Part shown: one piece after another, positions 61,511 to 64,000 of the stretch
How positions within the stretch are numbered: the first letter of the stretch is position 1
How the letters are laid out: the number at the start of each line of letters is the position of its first letter
Assembly: GCF_015706575.1 (NCBI RefSeq)
Contig: NW_024037052.1
Coordinates: forward strand, 310,001-374,000
Direction: 5' to 3'
DNA length: 64,000 bases
DNA from: Patiria miniata
Lineage: Eukaryota > Echinodermata > Asteroidea > Valvatida > Asterinidae
The notes under the pieces: generated by a model
What the model was told of the DNA's origin: nothing
Databases searched by the model: none
What the model saw: the letters and a program-made list of their open reading frames with translations, nothing else
Program-made: the position numbers and the translations under genes

Positions 61511-61632
61511 CTGCATGTGGATGTCTCTTTTGTGGGTGTTTCTGTGTGACAATTGCCCGCGTTGATGGTTCTTTGTGGAAGTATGTCACTTCAGGACCTG
61601 ATGGGCTTGATAATGATAACAGATGCTGGATT
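61511..61632 (-). CDS. CCDC77: CCDC77 internal exon (N-terminal half of protein)
   Basis: Acceptor TTTGTACTTGACAG precedes the exon and donor GTCAGTG follows it. It starts with one base completing a codon, then reads IQHLLSLSSPSGPEVTYFHK and on through EPSTRAIVTQKHPQKRHPHA, ending one base into a codon. From memory the human CCDC77 segment reads [20 protein letters not shown] followed by EPPHKV, a clear match. CCDC77 is a coiled-coil protein associated with centrosomes/cilia; its molecular role is poorly known. Earlier exons must lie to the right, beyond the window. The end phase (1) does not fit the best acceptor of the next exon, so either a small exon is missed or another acceptor is used. 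Confidence 0.85.
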
Positions 61633-62359
61633 CTGTCAAGTACAAATCAAATCATTGGAAAAGTTCAAGTTAGTACACCTTTGGTAAATCCAAACTAACA
61701 GGGTTTGTTTACTTCCATATCACATTATACGTGTAACTGATTGTACATGTGGGGTATTAAAGCAGCACCAACATTCATACATGTTCATGAATGCATCATC
61801 TCTAAACATACTTTTGCACTAGTGTGGAACAAATTGCAATTGCTTAGTCTAGACAAGGGTTGTGCAAAATATACCGAATATCCAAATATTTGATCATCCA
61901 CCGAATATCCGAATAGCATTTTATCAAATTGAATTGTTTTTTTAATGTGAGCAATGACAAAAAAACGTCCATGATGTGATTTTATGAGTTTAAGTTGAGA
62001 GATTTGATTTGTTTAGTCAAACGCCACACTTTACGCAGATGGTTTGAGAGTTTTCATGAGGAATGTAAGCCCTAATGTGGATCTTCAATATCTGCCAAAT
62101 GCCAGGTTGTCAGCTAGCTCAAAATCTATATCGATACATTCCAAATTATTTCAATGTCATTGGATGATTTTTTTGTTCAAATTCAAGTTCCAATATTCAA
62201 AGACTAAATTATTGGAAAAATGCACAACATTAATAGAGACCTGTTTTGTGAAGCACACCTAGAGAGAACTTGAAGCTCTACCCAGCCCTGCAAACAATGA
62301 CCTGTACTCTGCCCGCAAGGTTGTCAGTCCGTCATTGCCAATCAAAGAATCCTCCCCAA
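61633..62359. other. Region right of the first visible CCDC77 exon, no feature recognised
   Basis: Presumably the upstream intron of CCDC77. It contains repeated CCGAATATCC near 61878-61920 but no segment matching the CCDC77 N-terminal half. Confidence 0.5.
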
Positions 62360-62815
62360 CAGTCACCATCCATCTGCACAACATACAGATTACAGGTACA
62401 ATGTATATATACATGTACATGGATTCAATTCAGCCTCAGGACAGGCAGTAGCACTGCTATTGTGACAAGGTTTTTGCAGTCGCTTTGCCAACCAACCTCT
62501 TTGTCGACAACCACTTCAACGATTTGCTACTTCACCGAATAACCACTTCGCCTACTTGCCACTCCGTCGAATTACCACTTCGCTGCACGCAAACGCACGT
62601 ACTAACAAGTTTGTTATGGTGTAAATCAAGGATTTTCTAATGTTTCTCTTCCCTTTCCTTTGTTTATACTCTGAACATTTTTGCATCTGCTCTCATTGGT
62701 TTAGTACACGTTTTCTAATCGAACTCGTCTTCCATTTACAATTCATTGATGACGTTGCATGTGTGTGTCCTTGATTTACACCATAAAGAAATGCCTACAG
62801 ACACGTACATGTATG
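62360..62815. repeat. Direct duplication, copy 1 (spacing ~1.18 kb)
   Basis: Begins CAGTCACCATCCATCTGCAC and is repeated from 63536 to the window end. It includes a CCACTTCGCCGAAT-type motif block and a long unrelated stretch (TTGTTATGGTGTAAATCAAG onward). Copy 1 carries an extra TATATA stretch and two fewer motif repeats. Confidence 0.93.
62502..62584 (+). repeat. CCACTTCGCCGAAT motif block (direct)
   Basis: Degenerate tandem repeats of about 15 bp built on ACCACTTCGCCGAATT. The same block is at 63666-63770, and an inverted block at 63203-63259 reads TTTCGGCGAAGTGGTAATT. Opposed blocks at either side of roughly 620 bp look like the ends of a non-autonomous element with repeat-built termini. 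Confidence 0.65.
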
Positions 62816-63202
62816 TATGGAGCCATAAAAATGAGTTACATGAAAAACTTGGGGTTGTTTTACCCCTTCCTATCCAAACCCATATGAGATTCAACTTTTT
62901 TCATTCTATAGTCAACTTGAAACAGTACTGAAGGGGATGAAGATTTAAAAAGAAAAAAAAAAAAGTTTCTGAGAATTAACTGTGTGCGACCAAAAACATG
63001 GTCACCGTGTACGGACAGTCAATGATTAATATATTTTATAAATTCCACTTCTTCACTTTCAAAGTGAATTGAGAGGACAATGTCACATAAACCTAGTAAA
63101 AGAAGACACAACAAGTATGAAAACCACTTAATATTAAGTACCAGTCAGCTGTTATAATTACCATGAGTTTGTGCATGCGAGCATAATGTGTTAGCAAATA
63201 CT
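62816..63202. other. Spacer inside the 62.4-63.5-kb duplication, no feature recognised
   Basis: AT-rich DNA between the motif blocks. It has an A-rich run at 62950-62964 and no coding signal. It may be the interior of the putative non-autonomous element. Confidence 0.4.
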
Positions 63203-63259
63203 TTCGGCGAAGTGGTAATTGGGCAAAGCAGTAATTTGGCTAAGTGGTAATTTGGCTGG
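63203..63259 (-). repeat. CCACTTCGCCGAAT motif block (inverted)
   Basis: Reads CTTTCGGCGAAGTGGTAATT and then decayed GTAATTTGGCTAAGTGGTAA copies, the reverse complement of the block at 62502-62584. Confidence 0.65.
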
Positions 63260-63267
63260 TTTCGATC

Positions 63268-63437
63268 CAACTCGGACCCAAACCAAGTCGGACCCAAGCC
63301 AACTCGGACCCAGGCCAACTCGGACCCACTACCAACTCGGACCCACGCCAACTCAATCGGACCCACTACCAACTCGGATCCACAACCAACTCGGACCCAC
63401 TACCAACTCGGACCCATGCATGACCAACTCGGACTCA
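63268..63437 (+). repeat. CGGACCCA minisatellite (~17-18-bp unit, about 9-10 copies)
   Basis: Degenerate repeats of CCAACTCGGACCCACTA, with variants AAGTCGG, TCAATCGG and GGATCCA. Open frames across it read as repeats (QLGPTTNSD and similar) and are not a gene. Confidence 0.85.
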
Positions 63438-63535
63438 TCTTTTACAATCATTTGACAGCGTTTACAATTATTTGACAATTTCATAAAGTTTGTCCACTTA
63501 TCATCTGTTAATACAGTGATGTTTTTAAGTATAAA

Positions 63536-64000
63536 CAGTCACCATCCATCTGCACAACATACAGATTACAGGTACATGTACATGGATTCAATTCAGCCTC
63601 AGGACAGGCAGTAGCACTGCTATTGTGACAAGGTTTTTGCAGTCGCTTTGCCAACCAACCTCTTTGTCGACAACCACTTCAACGATTTGCTACTTCACCG
63701 AATAACCACTTCGCCTACTTGCCACTCCGTCGAATTACCACTTCGCTGAATGACCACTTCGCCGAATTGCACGCAAACGCACGTACTAACAAGTTTGTTA
63801 TGGTGTAAATCAAGGATTTTCTAATGTTTCTCTTCCCTTTCCTTTGTTTATACTCTGAACATTTTTGCATCTGCTCTCATTGGTTTAGTACACGTTTTCT
63901 AATCAAACTCGTCTTCCATTTACAATTCACTGATGATGTTGCATGTGTGTGTCCTTGATTTACACCATAAAGAAATGCCTACAGACACGTACATGTATGT
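63536..64000. repeat. Direct duplication, copy 2, running off the window
   Basis: Second copy of 62360-62815, highly similar. The motif block gains GAATGACCACTTCGCCGAAT relative to copy 1. The pattern still matches at base 64000, so the duplicated unit continues beyond it. Confidence 0.93.

Noticed and set aside
63219-63455. 78-codon ORF with QLGPTTNSD repeats
   Set aside because: It is a translation of a degenerate minisatellite.

Overview
The window looks like nuclear DNA of a marine invertebrate animal, most likely a deuterostome (sea urchin, amphioxus or similar). The reasons are AT-rich intergenic DNA with many TACATGTA-type runs, several tRNA-derived SINEs and MITEs, short exons with GT-AG borders, and a split gene recognised as CCDC77 (a vertebrate-type coiled-coil protein). 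The species cannot be fixed from sequence alone.

The dominant structure is a huge inverted repeat. Bases 1-25942 and 26443-51314 are reverse complements (coordinates of matching bases sum to about 51315-51319) around a gap of exactly 500 N (25943-26442). The outer single-copy parts (1-9826 and 41493-51314) match almost perfectly, differing at mononucleotide runs and at only one or two substitutions I could see. The inner parts are tandem arrays of a roughly 761-bp unit: about 21 full copies plus a partial on the left, about 19 full plus a partial on the right in inverted order. The arrays begin on both sides at an 8-bp-stem hairpin. Despite the identical flanks, the arrays are not mirror images: the first two units match, but inner units carry different variants. 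The arrangement may be a scaffolding artefact (two contigs of one locus joined tail to tail) or a real young palindrome.

Genes: CCDC77 lies on the minus strand on the right. Readable exons run from 61632 down to 48986, with 5' exons beyond the window. Its last two exons are repeated in the left arm on the plus strand (1058-1210, 2183-2329). One internal exon (about 40 codons, phase 0-0) was not found and should lie close to the palindrome edge. Converging on CCDC77 is a second gene of which I can see only a good candidate last exon (42179-42361 plus strand, mirrored at 8958-9140 minus strand), ending in a class I PDZ-ligand tail (NSTLV). Upstream of it on its own strand lies the 761-bp array, whose units carry splice-site-bounded exon-like segments on that strand.

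Right of the palindrome (51315-64000): the CCDC77 introns hold SINEs and a 2.65-kb tandem duplication (54091-56700 and 56807-59458) carrying one CCDC77 exon. The two copies are separated by a 106-bp insert copied from around 60.7 kb. Further right are a degenerate 430-bp tandem repeat, a 1.18-kb-spaced duplication running off the window end, inverted blocks of a CCACTTCGCCGAAT motif, and a CGGACCCA minisatellite. I saw no rRNA, genuine tRNA, CRISPR array or retroviral gene.
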